Below the pieces are notes generated by a model. The model had not been told where the DNA came from. It saw only the letters and a program-made list of their open reading frames with translations, and made no database searches. Below, in pieces: positions 33,041 to 45,800 of a stretch of 64,000 nt of DNA. Position numbers and translations under genes: made by a program. The stretch is from Daphnia pulex. Taxonomy: Eukaryota; Arthropoda; Branchiopoda; Diplostraca; Daphniidae. The stretch covers positions 5,766,001 to 5,830,000 of the forward strand of contig NC_060024.1 in NCBI RefSeq assembly GCF_021134715.1, written 5' to 3'. Position 1 is the first letter of the stretch. Every line of letters starts with the position of its first letter.

Positions 33041-34768
33041 TCATAAATCAGTCTCAGCCAAGTTCGCTTCAACCCAGGCATCGATGCGACGGTTTAATTC
33101 GGGGCTAAAGTGATTTTTCCAATCACCTGTTTTACCTTTAAATTTTGTTTATCACGATTCATAATTAGATTTTGAAATTATAAAGTCCGCGATAGAATTT
33201 TCCGTTGTGATATTTGTTGTATACCTTTCCGAATGAAGGCTCCGTCTTGGTTCATGAATCCGATTTTCTTTCCGATTTCAAAGTTGACTGATTCATTTTT
33301 GGAAATGTTGTCGAATTTCAGATGCTCCAAAAGTTTAATCATTTTCTCCTCGGTTAGTGGTTTCCCCAGAAATGTAGCCACCTTTTCGACTTCACCGCGC
33401 AGATCCTGTAGAAAATCAGCAATTTTTTTTTTAAATAAAATATATTGGGCTATTCTGCATTCTCATTGATTAATTCTATTAAACTGCACTATATTTACCG
33501 TCATCAGTCAACGATTGCAAACAGTTCTATTTTATACCTTTTTCATGTCTTCATAAAATATGAAAAGCATGTTGGGGTGACTGCGCTTAGTCCAAGCGTC
33601 CAAAATGTGCGGAAAATACGGGCAGAATATTACTGTATAAATGAGCAACAAAAATAAGGTTTATAATAAAAAAGAAAGAAATTTAAAAACAAAATACTTA
33701 GTCAAGCTTTCATCAAATCAAACACAAAGGCCTGCAGCCGTTAGTTATTTAGAATGAAGAGAAATATGCGACAACCAAGTTATTGCACCTTGATCCTTCA
33801 TGAAATAGTCGGCGAAATTTTCAAGGTTTCCGTCACAACCTTGCATCTTCATGAGCTTGTGATGGTGGTAGAACGAAACAATGACGTCTTTAGGATTCCG
33901 AGCTACGTACACCACCTTCAATTCAACGTAATATTTTAATATTATTTTTTAATCATTTCTAAATATTACGCTAGTGGCACAACACCAAGAGAGGAACAAT
34001 TATTTGACGTAAGACAATTAGCCCTGCCAATTTAATTTCCTATTGCCGACTCTAAAATTTATTTTCAGCCAAATAAAGAACAAAGCGCAATACATTTTCA
34101 TACCTTGCATGTGTCGAGCAATTTGGGCGGAAGTAAAAAGAATGGAAGGTGACTCTTGATGACTCTCGGCGAAGTCATTTGATCAATAGCGCTTACAGGA
34201 GGCATAAATTCAGACATCTCCGGCGGAGAGGACTCCATACTTTCGACGCGAGACACTCTGCATACATATCGTTCAAAAAATAACGACTGATCACTCAAGC
34301 ACTATTGCGATTATTATATTAAAGAAAATTGTATAATACTCGAGAAACGGAGCTCGAACGGTCAGCGGCGATTGTTTCGCCAGTTCGGCGTCGCAATCGT
34401 TGATCAACATCCAAACCATTTCCTGAGTCCAAGTGGTTCCTTTATTGATGAAAAAGAAAATTATTATTCATTTAAAACTTCAATCAATTGACAACAAGTT
34501 GAATGATTTTTACCACATTTTGGGAAGGTAACCACCCAGGCATCGTCTTTTCTTATCTGGAAATCAAGAAATTCGTCGTAGTTTCGACCGAATTCCGGAG
34601 TGAGGACGAATCCACCCGGTTCACTCCGAAACCTTCAGAGAGGATGAAATTGTCGGTAAATGGAGCAGTCTTGGATTCAGGTATGGAATGGAACTGAAAT
34701 TTGGGGACCGATTTTTCTTTCTCTTGGTCGACAATCGCTTCAGATATTTTCTGCACTTCTTCAGTCAT
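33041..34768 (-). pseudogene. Cytosolic sulfotransferase 1, seven exons, 1-nt deletion in exon 1
   Basis: Exons 34768-34514, 34439-34340, 34257-34104, 33915-33789, 33632-33538, 33405-33225, 33135-33041. The family transfers sulfate from PAPS. Visible motifs: VTFPKCGTTWTQE (5'-PSB loop), SHLPF with the catalytic His, YVARNPKDVIVSFYHHH (3'-phosphate site), and RKGKTGDWKNHF at the end. Intron phases equal those of the neighbour at 35929-37522. Exon 1 is 255 nt where the phase requires one more base: the frame shifts between ILSEG and SEPGGFVLTPEF. It is either a recent pseudogene or an assembly error. Confidence 0.85.
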
Positions 34769-35928
34769 GGTGGTAATTGAATAATTGATCGAAAAAAAAA
34801 TTAGTGGTTATGTGTCTGGTGTTATGTTACAAACTGCACTGCGATTTTATAGGCTTGGGGAGGCTCGTTATTACGGTTTTGGTCGCATGAAAATGAAATT
34901 TGTCTGATAAGGTTTAATCTTTTGGGATGATGAGATTTGTTATCGGTGACTGTTTTCAATTCAACGTTGAACAGCAAATAAACTCTATAGCCTTTCATCA
35001 AAAATTTAAAAAAAATGCCCTTTTTTTTTTAAATGGAGAAGTGCGTTGCAGAGATGCACATCAGCTATCCGTAATTTTTTCTTGTTGCACTAGTTGTGGT
35101 GGCCAACGAACTGAAACACAGTAGGTGTTAAGCTTTACCATGATGGCTTGCATTTTTGACAACTTGACAGACATCTATATGTGGTAAGGAACGACAAGGT
35201 TACGCAACTTGAAAAAAAGGGACTAAACGAGGAAGAAAACGGCGGCAAAACGAACAATTTAATCAAATTGAACAAAGTTAACGTCAATAAGATATTGAGA
35301 AAGAGGTGGGTAAAAAAAGAAAAGGAGAGTAAAAAAAGATCAAAATTGCCGCAAAATTTGGAAAGGGACCGCAAAAAGGCCCAAAGGTGATGACCTTGCC
35401 GATCCAGGTGTTTGGAGAAAAAATAGGATACGTTTGCCTTTACTCATTTGACATTGAGACCCAGCTGAGACGTTCAAAGAAAAATCTAGAATGAACATTT
35501 TACAACGAAAGGGCGTGGTTTTTGGCTTGAGGGCATATTGGTGAAAGTCAAATCTAATCGAGTCGTCAAGTTTATGTCTTGATAGTAACAAGTGCGTATT
35601 TCAGCGAGCTTGATTTTATCAATCGGTGGGCGGAAAAGACTTTTTCCCTTGTTCATTTCAACGTGAATCTCCCAATGCATTCTAGTCAAGGTAATTATTT
35701 TAACAGTTTTTATTCTGTTCATTCAATCAGTTGTCTTTCAGTCAGACCACGCCGACCACAATCAGACTCTAGTTTTATGCGCACTGTAATTTGTAATCAG
35801 GGATTAGCTATTAAATAACAGTCGTTTGTATTTTATACATTTTGAGTAAAGACTTATATTTTTACAGACGTACAGTTTGGACGTGATAAATCTGTTACTT
35901 GGAATGGGTGACTCCAGTTATTCACTGA
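34769..35928. other. Spacer between the two sulfotransferase genes
   Basis: No gene supported. A Lys-rich plus-strand frame (35181-35390) is low complexity and has no context. Confidence 0.6.
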
Positions 35929-37522
35929 TTATGCAAAGTGGAAATCGGTCCCTTCCAGGTTTTTGTCAATCCATTCTTCAATGCGACGATTCATTTCCGG
36001 ACTAAAGACGTTTTCCAAATGTTCCGGTTTGTTACAATCTGCCATTGAAACCAATTTTTATTTGAAACATACGAAATTACATTCCAATTTGTTGAGTTAG
36101 GTATGTCGTTACGCAGAGAACGTTGGTCAGGTTTCTCCAATAGGCCGATACTTTTAGCCATTTTTTCGTAGTTGATACATTCGTTGTTGGCGAAAGTTTC
36201 CAGGTCCAGATGTTGACATACATCCGCCAGCTGTTTCTCCGTCAGTTGTTTCTTGAGAAATTTGGCTATTTGTATCACTCCCTCGCGTAAATCCTATATA
36301 AATAAATATCCAGTAATGGTTCTTACAAACAGACTGTTTGGGCCTATTATATGTTAAATAATGGTTGATTAATTTTTTAAAATATTAGCTTCTATACCTT
36401 TCTTAGATCTTCGTAGAGCAGGAAAAGCATATTGGGATGATTGCGTTTAGACCAAGCGTCCAGAACGTGAGGGAAGTACGGCGAGTAATAAACTGTCAGG
36501 TGTAAATAAAATAATAGCTGAGTTTTAGTTATAAGTTTAGTTTTAGTACCTTCATCGTTCATGAAATACTGGGCGAAAAGTTCCACATCTCCGAGGAAGC
36601 CATGCCTATTGAACAGTTTGTGGTGATGAAAGTAGGAAACAATCACGTCCTTAGGGTGCCGCACGACGTAAATGACCTAAAAAGGAAATCAATCAAATCA
36701 GAATCTTTTCAATTTGTGCATAGGCCTAACTCGGCATATTAACCAATACAAATCTTAAGAGATATTTAATTTTTACAAGCTTATATCAATTATACTTTTG
36801 AGATGTCAAGAAGTTGAGGATGTAGAAGGCTAAATGGCAAGTGGCTCTTGATGACCCGAGGCGACGGAATCCTCTCGATGACGTTCACTTTGGGCACCAT
36901 CACATGCACTTCCGGCGGAGCACTCTGCAATGAGGCTATGCGAGACGCCCTTTCATGTTAAAAAAAATTTTAATTGTTGAATAGAATTTGCGCTCGTAAA
37001 ATTCAAAAATAGTTTCCTATAATCGATTCAAATCCTTTGAAATTTTGGCGGTATTTTTTTAAAAATAATAATCAAACTGACTCGAGGTATGGAGAACGGA
37101 TAAACAATGGATTTCTCCGGGCGACTTCTACGTTGCAATTGTTGGCCACCATCCAAACTAGTTCTTGAGTCCATGTCGTCCCTTTAATTTTGGTAAAACA
37201 AAACAACAAAATTCCCGCTTGCATTTCTTTTAAAAAATAATAAAATGCCAAATTGACCATGCATACCACATTTGGGAAATGTCAGCATCCAGACGTCATC
37301 TTTGCGCGGTTGGAAGTAGAAGAATTCGTGAGCGTGATGGCCAAACTCTTGAGAAATGACGAATCCTCCCGGCTCGCTGCGGGCAACGCCTCCTGCGTAG
37401 TGAGGGAAATGGTCGGTGAACGGGCCAGCGAGCTTCGATTGCGTGATCAAATTGAATTTCACTCGGTGCGCCGATTTCGAATGCCGTCGCTTGTGCTGGC
37501 CCACTACTCCTACGTCCGCCAT
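35929..37522 (-). CDS. Cytosolic sulfotransferase 2 (7 exons, 340 aa)
   Basis: Exons 37522-37267, 37181-37082, 36949-36796, 36676-36550, 36492-36398, 36293-36113, 36038-35929 join to 1023 nt without a stop. PAPS-dependent sulfate transfer is expected from TFPKCGTTWTQELVW, RVIKSHLPF and YVVRHPKDVIVSYFHHH. The usual C-terminal RKGxxGDWKNxF is not present: the last junction gives RSLHCNKPEHLENVF instead, with the following NRRIEEWIDKNL conserved. The ATG at 37522 was chosen; an in-frame upstream extension to 37603 lacks support. It is a tandem duplicate of the gene at 33041-34768. Confidence 0.85.
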
Positions 37523-38314
37523 CTCACCAAGTCGTGGACATATGGACGATTCACAACCGCTGGCGTACGAGTCAAATATAAAATTGACTATTTGTTTTCT
37601 CATCTCCGCGCAGTTGAAAGTTCCAACAGGTTTTCGAGGACGACGGCGGGAACGAGATAAAAATGTGCGCCCATTTAGACCATTCTATATCACACAACGA
37701 GAGTGCGCAATACATAGGAGCGTGTCCTGTGCACAGTGTCAGGCGTGGTTATCTTTGATATGAAACAAAAAAGTCATGGATTTTCAGATAGTGTAGCTAT
37801 GTATACCTTTCACAGGAGGTGTAGTGGGAGACTCAATAGATTAGGCGTGAGTCTTACTATATAACGGTATACAAGCATAGCCGAATTTTGATTTTAAAAG
37901 GAAAAAATTAAATGGGCCAGCACCGAAATGAATTCCATCTTCTAATAGCTTTAGAAATTTCAATGGTATATCTTTTTACTTCATCTTGCGCATGAGTGTG
38001 CATATGTTAAAAGGTGTGCAGTATTTGTCGACGTGTATCGGTGATTTACTGCTCATTCATTTCACGTCTGGAAGGAAGAGAACGACTCTGTTTGACAGCA
38101 GTAATGTTCAGAGACGGTCGACGGACAATATCCAAGGGTTGTATAGTCAATGGGACTCGACTCCTTTTGTTCATTTGAACCCGGGAGGTGTGACGTGTAG
38201 TGTGGTGAATCAATTTGGAAAATGCTATTCTTTAAATTCGTCACTTGTCTACAGGTTAGTTGAATTGAATTTGCATGTTATAATCTAAATTTCTGGCAAT
38301 TTTTTAAAGTCAAA
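37523..38314. other. Divergent intergenic region
   Basis: Lies between the minus-strand sulfotransferase and the plus-strand CUB gene. A TATATAGT (minus, near 37858-37865) could serve the sulfotransferase. A plus-strand frame 37986-38288 ends at a possible GT donor (38256) but its phase fits only a stop-containing frame of the next exon. Confidence 0.45.
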
Positions 38315-39097
38315 ATGTGTTTTCATCCTATACCATTGAAGCTAGCGCTCTATTTGATGTTTGGCGCTCTTCTCTACTTCCCGGTGCGACTGGCCAATAT
38401 CAAGATGGAAATTGTCAATCTGATTGCGTCAAAATTGACTACCAGTGCAAGCGTTGCTCCGGTTGGAACTCATCCAATCATGGCGGAATCGATCGAAATT
38501 GCTGCAGCAGAAATTCAAGCTGACGAAGAGATAATGATAAGCGGAATTATTCCACCCGCAATTATGCTTCGCCCATTGACAGTTTGCAGCACAAGTAACT
38601 ATGAATCTATTTACTTGTGATGAAGAATAATTTTACTGAGAATTTAACTTATTTTAGATGGCTGTGGGACTTGTGAAAATCAAACGAGTCAAGGTGGAAT
38701 TATTTCTTCTCCCGATTATCCAGAAGACTACGGCAACGATCGTGCTTGCGTTTACACCATTCGAGTGAGCAACGACCAGAAAATTCAACTATCTTTTACT
38801 GTGTTCCACGTCGAGTTTCATTACGACTGGATTGACGTAAGTTACTGCTATTTGCTTGCTGCTTATAAGGTCATCTGATAAAAGATTTGTTTTTTTTAGA
38901 TTTATGATGGAATAACACCATCTCAGATTTCACCGAACATTACGCTAGGTTTCTCTTTAACCGGATACGACTTATTACCGATAGACAGGAATTCTACTTT
39001 GAACGTGATGACGATTCACTTTGTATCGGATCACGATAATTCCGAGCTGCCAATGGGGGAAATTGCTCGATGGCAAGCGAAATATACGGCGATCTGA
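38315..39097 (+). CDS. Secreted CUB-domain protein (3 exons, 218 aa)
   Basis: Exons 38315-38594, 38658-38836, 38900-39097 with GT-AG introns and matching phases. The N terminus is a hydrophobic leader (LKLALYLMFGALLYF). A ~65-residue linker follows, then a CUB domain with CGTCENQTSQGGIISSPDYP, YTIRVSNDQKIQLSF and DWIDIYDG. CUB domains mediate extracellular protein or sugar binding; the DWIDIYDG motif resembles the calcium-site region. The start is chosen because only this frame splices in phase into the CUB exon. An alternative upstream exon would need a frameshift. Confidence 0.75.
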
Positions 39098-39480
39098 ATC
39101 TGCATGATCTGATTTGCGGGAAAAATTGACAAGCTAGGTTTCAAATTTTGGACGGAAATTGAAAATTGAAAATTGAAATTACTAACTATTATACATTTTT
39201 GAGATTAATTCAAAAGACCTGCGTCAATTGTCAATTGCATTTCCAATAAATACCATACAAGGCGATATAAGGTGTGTGCATGGGCTGCGTCTAGTGTGTA
39301 TAAAAAAAATACCGTTGACAGAAGAAACAATTTTGAACTTGAAACCAGATAAATAAAATCAACAACGGCCAAACTGGATGTAGTATCCGTCAAGCTAAAA
39401 AATATTAAATTATTTTTTTTTCCAGGAGTGTCCATGCCCTAGTGTCCGTAAATAATTTGCTGTCAAGACTGCTCATCCGC

Positions 39481-40000
39481 TTATCCGTAATAATGGTGAC
39501 CTCCTCCGTAATGTCTTCGTCATTTTCATGAAACAAAAAAAATTACGTTAATTATTTACATTTATCTATTTCAAATTTTGAAGATGAATGAAGTAAAATT
39601 ACCCGTGTCCATGTCCACCATATCGGCCGTAGCCTCCGTGATGGCCATGACCGCCGTAATGATGGTGGTGATGACCTGTACAAAAACAAATTATATTAAT
39701 TCATTATTATTCAACACTCAAAAAATAGCAAGGAATTCAAAAGGTAAACGACATTTCAATCTAATATTTATTTTTACCTCCGCCGTGTAAAAGCTTTTTA
39801 GCTAGCAGGAGACCCAAAATGGGAGAGCGTTTCTGACGTTCATCAGCCTCTGCTACCAGTGCGACGACCACCAGCACAAACAGCAAACCGAAAAACACCT
39901 TCAGCATAATAATGAAATCCAAAATAATTAAAAAACCGTCCCAAAAGAGCTGAATGGATATGAAAATGAATTCAACACTCACCAAACTTCGACGACTCAT
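39481..40000 (-). CDS. Gly/His-rich secreted prepropeptide (78 aa)
   Basis: Coding exons 39907-39778, 39675-39603 and 39514-39481, plus an upstream exon ending at about 39983 that may be 5' UTR (or add MSRRSL). Phases fit and give 78 residues. A signal peptide (MLKVFFGLLFVLVVVALVAEA) is followed by a basic ERQKR site suited to furin-type cleavage, then SPILGLLLAKKLL, then a tail of Gly, His and Tyr (HHHHHYGGHGHHGG). Such composition is known in cuticle, metal-binding and antimicrobial peptides; which applies here is not decidable. A TATA box is about 65 bases upstream. Confidence 0.75.
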
Positions 40001-40065
40001 CTTGATTGGTTATAACGTTTGTAAGCTCGGAGCAGATGTGGCGTTTGCTGCCGAGCTGTTACGTC

Positions 40066-40073
40066 CTTTTATA
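40066..40073 (-). promoter_or_regulatory. TATA box of the Gly/His-rich peptide gene
   Basis: The minus strand reads TATAAAAG, about 66 bases upstream of the first exon's ATG (40000) and placed to start transcription near 40040. Confidence 0.55.
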
Positions 40074-41571
40074 CACAACAGAGACATACGTCAGGTGGCA
40101 TAGCGGCGAACGTGTCTCATACGCACCAGGAGCGAATAGAGGGTCATTCACACACACACACACAAAAGAACTGATGGTTTAAACCGGCTATGCACGAAGA
40201 ATGCAGGTTCTTCCCCTTTTACAAAAATACAAAAGTATACCAAGGATTTTAAAAATTCAAGGTCTTTATATATATACTCCCATCCGGCACGAAGTTGCAG
40301 GTTTTTTTCTTCAATATACAATAAGTATTTAACCAAGTTAGAGACATTCGCAGCATCATGTGACGACAGCTGCCTCACGATTTTGGCTGGCCGTCCGCTC
40401 GGTCGCATTATATTTTCCGCAATTTCTTATAAGCGCTTCAAGTGATGGACTGGTGATGGATTTTCCCCACTTTTGCATCATACGTATAGTGCAACACAAT
40501 AACAATATTCTTCCGTCACGCTTCAACTTGTTTATTCGAGGAATGACCATCATTATTAGCTGCCACTGCATTTTTCAATTTCCGCTTGGTGGATAAGCGT
40601 GCCCACCGCCATAACCAAGAATGCATTTAATATTATGTGATGTATACTGAACGCAATTCTCCGTTGTTATAATGGTGTTCGGGTCATTCAAATGTGTAAA
40701 ACCAGCACTTGTCTAATGCCAGAAATCAACAAGCGGTTCTTTGGTTATTTGAAAAAATATGGAACTGATGGCCGCTGCTGGCGAGGGGAAAATTTTGGTA
40801 TTCCATCATGTCGACGACCGGTTGAACCAGCTCAGCCAAAAACCGACTTATTACCAGGCCCATCTGTTGTGTGTATGTACGTAGTTTGTCTCTAGCTGGA
40901 AAAGCCGAACATTTATTTTTTGTTTCGAGAATGAAAGATGACGTCATAATTAAAACGTCAGTTTGCGCTCGTTAATCCTGGATCCACGGTCGCCCTTGAA
41001 TGTTTAGAGCATCTTCAAAGCATAACGTGAATATTGAAAGATATTAGACCTTGAAGATTTATGCGCACATAAATGCAATACGCTTTAGAATGTAACAAAC
41101 GTTTTACGGTAAAATGCTGACTGCATTATATATACGAGCTATTATCGTATGCAAACGTTTCTTCGAGCCTCTTATGTTTTCCATTTAAAGAATTGAGATA
41201 GCAGCCTAATCGGACAAAAAGATCTTGATGCCTTATACCTTTTAAGGCTGCACCTTAGAAAAATCGAGAAAAATAAATGGTAATAGCAACCGGGAAACAC
41301 GTAGCTCGGGATTTCTATAGCGATGCAATCTTCAGAATCAAGTTAACTTGCTACGACCCAAAGCAGTAAGGGAATTGAAATTTGGTGATTCATTTTTTTA
41401 TAATGTCGCACTGATTAAAAGATAGATGAATAGATCACTTTGTTTATTCACGCAAATTTCTTCAAAGCGCGATTTTACATAAGTTACCAAGAAAAATTCA
41501 CCAATTCAGTGAAGGAATTCACATTTTCAAGCTTTAGGTATTTATAGTTTAAAATTAAACATTTTCGACAA
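40074..41571. other. Intergenic region without a supported gene
   Basis: Contains a CA microsatellite at 40149-40164 and a TGACGTCA palindrome near 40939. Open frames are short and lack domains. Confidence 0.6.
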
Positions 41572-41644
41572 GCCCGGCTAGCTCAGTCGGTAGAGCATGA
41601 GACTCTTAATCTCAGGGTCGTGGGTTCGAGCCCCACGTTGGGCG
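41572..41644 (+). tRNA. tRNA-Lys (anticodon CTT)
   Basis: The full cloverleaf is visible. The acceptor stem GCCCGGC pairs with GTTGGGC, the A box is TAGCTCAGTCGG, the anticodon loop is CTCTTAA, and the B box is GGTTCGAGCCC. The discriminator is G. No intron. A run of T follows within 12 bases. Confidence 0.97.
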
Positions 41645-42152
41645 AATTCTTTTTCTTTTTTTAGCAACTTAAAACAATCCTTTCAAAAATATGTCGATTT
41701 TTTAGAAATCTATAAAATTCAAGTTTATCTGCGTAGTGATAAGCGAGGTGATAAGCAATTAAGCACCAAACAAAAAAAAAAAATCTTATCGGCTATTCTT
41801 ATCGGCTATTGTTTTATCGGTTTTCTTTTACATTAGTATAGTCTCTTTTCAAATATCAATAATTTTTGAATCGAAAAGTCTATTTTTAATTACATTAAGT
41901 TTCAACCTTTTTTTATGTTCATTCAAGCCATAGCGAGCCATAGCGTATATTAACTGAAGGTGTCGCACAGCTTTAGTCCGTTTTATTTAACAGCGACATA
42001 AGAAAACGACAATAAGGCAATTGCTATCCCAAGAGACTAAAAAATGTTTTTGAGGAAAGAAATTTCTTTATGCTGAAATGAAAGTTATTCTAGAAAATTA
42101 TTTCGACATAATAAATAAATATTTATACCTTTATTTAGTTGCTCTAAACGTA
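41645..42152. other. AT-rich spacer between two tRNA genes
   Basis: No gene seen. A short direct repeat of 'CTTATCGGCTATT' occurs near 41785-41815. Confidence 0.6.
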
Positions 42153-42226
42153 GGCTTGTTAGCTCAGTTGGTTAGAGCGCCGTGCTAATAACGCGGAGGT
42201 CATGAGTTCGATCCTCTTACGAGCCA
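42153..42226 (+). tRNA. tRNA-Ile (anticodon AAT)
   Basis: Acceptor GGCTTGT pairs with ACGAGCC, the A box is TAGCTCAGTTGG, the anticodon loop is CTAATAA, and the T arm is GAGTTCGATCCTC. The discriminator is A and a T-rich terminator follows (TTCTTTTTT). Confidence 0.96.
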
Positions 42227-42862
42227 TTCTTTTTTAATTCCTGTTGAAATTTTCAGGACAAGGCAGATTAACAACACGGTTACTGCCAAAAACTATTAAT
42301 TCAGAATTGTTTTTATCGATGTCAAGATTACATATGAAAATCATTGATTATTTTTTCATTTAGCTTGACGGTATGGCCACAGAATAGTAGAGCTTTTAAA
42401 ATATAACTTAACTTGACGACGCTAAAGCCCTATTGTTGTTTCAAATTCAAATAACTATCAAGTTGACATAACGGTCAAACATTAAAAGATCAAGTCAAAA
42501 CTGGCTTATTCACGAAATTCTTGACTAAATATTTTCATTTCACATATAACCTAAATAAGAAAATAAAAACAATTCAAAATAATCCGATCCAAGTATCCAA
42601 TTTTCTTTGTATTACTCATGACTTCACGAGACAAATTAAAACAACCATTTATACTGAATAAAAAAACATACGGTAACGGTAATCAATTCCGGGTTATTGT
42701 CTCAACATCAAAGTTAATCAACTGAACGCAAATACTTCCAGAAGCATTAAATTACACAGTTGAATTAGAAGCACGAAGAACGATCGAAAAGTGTAACGGT
42801 TCGGCGGGTTCGCATTAACGGTACGTTGCGTCGGCTATTGGCCTATTGCAATCAATACAATT
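42227..42862. other. Spacer downstream of tRNA-Ile
   Basis: AT-rich, nothing supported; it contains the 3' flank of the minus-strand gene ending at 42863. Confidence 0.6.
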
Positions 42863-45800
42863 TCAATTTCCTGTTGAACGTCCGTGCACAAGACTACGGC
42901 GAAGTTGGTCCAGTTGTGGCAATTCGGATTTTCTCGCAACAAAATTTTTCTTCGACTGTTCGAATACATCTCGAGTCTTAGTAATCTTGCAACGGACATC
43001 AAATACCTTGCGAATCGACTTCACTTCAACGCTGAACCCATTCAAAGGTCCTTTGCTCTTCAACTCGGCAGCGAAAACACGACAATCAGCAAGTTTACGG
43101 ATTTCGCGGTAGATCATGCGTTTCTCAGGTGAGCGCAGAAAACGTTCAATTTCAGGATAAGAGGAAAGCGTTGCTTCAGATTGGCACCAATTGAATACAG
43201 GCATCTTGAGAGATTTCGAATGCTCCAGCCAGTAATCAAGGATTAGAATACACGGAGTAAATACAGCAGACGACTTGAAGATAGCTTGCTGGACGTCGAC
43301 GTTTCTCAAGAAAACGCGCACAAATTCATGACTTTTTTCGGAAACAAACGAGGCGCAAATTTTAGACGCAAAGGTTGCCCAGAACTGGCCGTCGTTCAGT
43401 CGCAAAAGACAGTGGATAATTTTCAATTTGACGCCTTCGGCATTGTTAACTAGCGAGACGAAATCTTGGTCCAAAAAGAATTTGCAGGTAAGGCGATAGC
43501 ACTCGGACGATGCTCCCAATTCCCAAATGACCGGCGACGAAAGGATGATTCTCAGCAAACAAGTCTTCGAGGTCTCTGGCTCACGGCAAATGTTGGAGAT
43601 AAATATTTGAAGCCACTCAGCATTTCCACGCAGAACGTACAATTTCAACAAGTCGACCACCATATCTTTGATGAAACCAATGACGGTTGTTTGGTCGTCG
43701 TCGTCGTAGTACGAATTTTCCGATTGACCTTTGAAAATTTCACACTGAAGCAAAGCCTTGCACAGTTGGTCAAAGAGAAAGCGACAGGATTCGATATCCT
43801 TGAAGCGAGAAGCTAGCTGGCCTTCTAAATCGAGTAGCAGACGACACTGAAGCAAGTGATTCAGTTTGGGAAACAGGGACACGAAAGAAATCATTCTTTC
43901 ACGATTGGAGGTTTGCGGGTTAGTCTCAAGTGACAGGATCAAGTTCAAAAAGGATTCGACACCGACCCGTTTCAACTTAGCTGCTTGCTCAGCTTCGATG
44001 TTTACCAATGAAGTAGAAATTTGGTTCCCAACCATATTAGCTCCTTCCACGCAATTGACATCCAGAAAGCATTGGGCCAGTTGACATATCGGTGCTAGCT
44101 GCTTGATGACACGATGAGGAGATGTCATCTTTTTAATCAGACCCATACAGTCTTCCAAACCTGTAAAAAAGAGGAGAATGTTAGTAAATTAAGTCAAATG
44201 TTTCAAAGAAATAAAAAGACGAAACTTGCCAGTGACTCGAGAGATGAAATCGCTGATTGCTTTAGCCACTTTTTCGCTTTTGATTCCTTCGAAGGGTTTG
44301 TACTTGTCGAATTTAGATTCGCGTTTAAAATCACGGCCGAGGATCTTCAAGATTTCGAGACCTTCTTCACGTGCACGCAACGCGATACAGAGACGAAGCA
44401 GTCTCGAAGTCAATTCGCCTTTCTGTTCAGCCTTTTCGACCCAATCGCCCCAAATTTTTTCAGGTTCCTCGCAGCAGACGGACATTATTTTCTTGAAATC
44501 TTCAACGGCGGTTTTCCAATTTTCTTCGGCCTCTTGAGAACCTTTTTTAGCTGAAGCCAAACTCAACAAATTTTCCACGCCGTCGAGGAGCAAATGAAGA
44601 TCATAACGGCAATACATTTGGAACGATTGATGCTTCGGCCAAATCACCAAAATAAAGTTGTTTTGTGTGCTGTACAACGATCTGTCATCGTCTGTATCAT
44701 TTTCTTCGTCTGAATCTTCGTCTGAACCTTCTTCGAATGAGTCTTCATAATCCGAGTCTCCAAATCCATTATCTCGCCCCAACTTCTCTACTATTTGAGC
44801 TCTTTTACTGTCAAACGTCAGAAATTTTCGAAGAGGTCCTACAAGTTGGTCCCGCCATGAAACTCCGAGGCTCAATTTCCGAGATACGTCATTCGAATCT
44901 ATCCAGCGTGTAATTTCGACAGTATGCGATTCATAACGCTGACGTCCTAGATAGTCATGATTTTCGCCTTTATCCTTGACAACTGCAAGATGAACTTCGA
45001 GAAAACAGCAATTCTGAAGAATGTTGGCTAACTCTAGGTCGGCTCCCCGTAGACAATCAAACTTGAATTTCTCGACGTGATAGTTTTCGTTTAGAACGAA
45101 GTACAGGACATCATTTTCGCCCGGCTCTTCGCCATCACGAAAATCGTCGAAGTCCATTTCCAAGTTGTCAAATTCATTTTCTCCATCAGATTCGTAAGAA
45201 ATCCTATACTTCTTCGTCGCTGGCTTGTGTGCTTTTCCGGACTCAGAAACTGTCTTGCTTTCGGTTTCAGTTATGGACACGGTGCAGTCTTGACCAGTTT
45301 CAATTGGGAAGTTGATCGTTTGATGAGGGATCCAATGAGCGAGTGCCTCTTCAATATCCTTCCAGGCGCCGATGAAATACGGGAAATCTTTTGAATCAAC
45401 AGGTATCTTGCTATTCTTCGAGATAAGGTTGAAGACGAGGGACAGTTTCCAGCCTCGTGTAATTGGTTCTATGGAGTAATCGCAGTTGCCATAATACGCT
45501 GACAAGTAGAAACTCTTGTCGCTATTTTTTTGACTGTCCAACATTTTTGTTACTCCTCTAAATGTGATTGTAGCACATCCTCCCTCATGGCCACCTTCTA
45601 CTGGTAATTGAAGGGTGGCTGTGCCGAATGTACCTGCATACACCAAATAACAAATATGAAATACAACAAAGGAATACACTTGTGACTTGATAGGATTACC
45701 TGGTTCTTTCTCAAAGTTAAAATCATGTTTGTAGTAGCCTTCAGTTTCGTACAACATCAACTTATCTAACTTTGCTTGAACATTCATCGATGCAGCTGGT

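Noticed and set aside
35181-35390. Lys-rich plus-strand frame between the sulfotransferases
   Set aside because: Low complexity, no promoter or splice context.
37986-38288. Upstream exon of the CUB gene
   Set aside because: Its splice phase leads into a frame of the next exon that meets a TGA, while the ATG at 38315 gives a clean signal peptide and phase.
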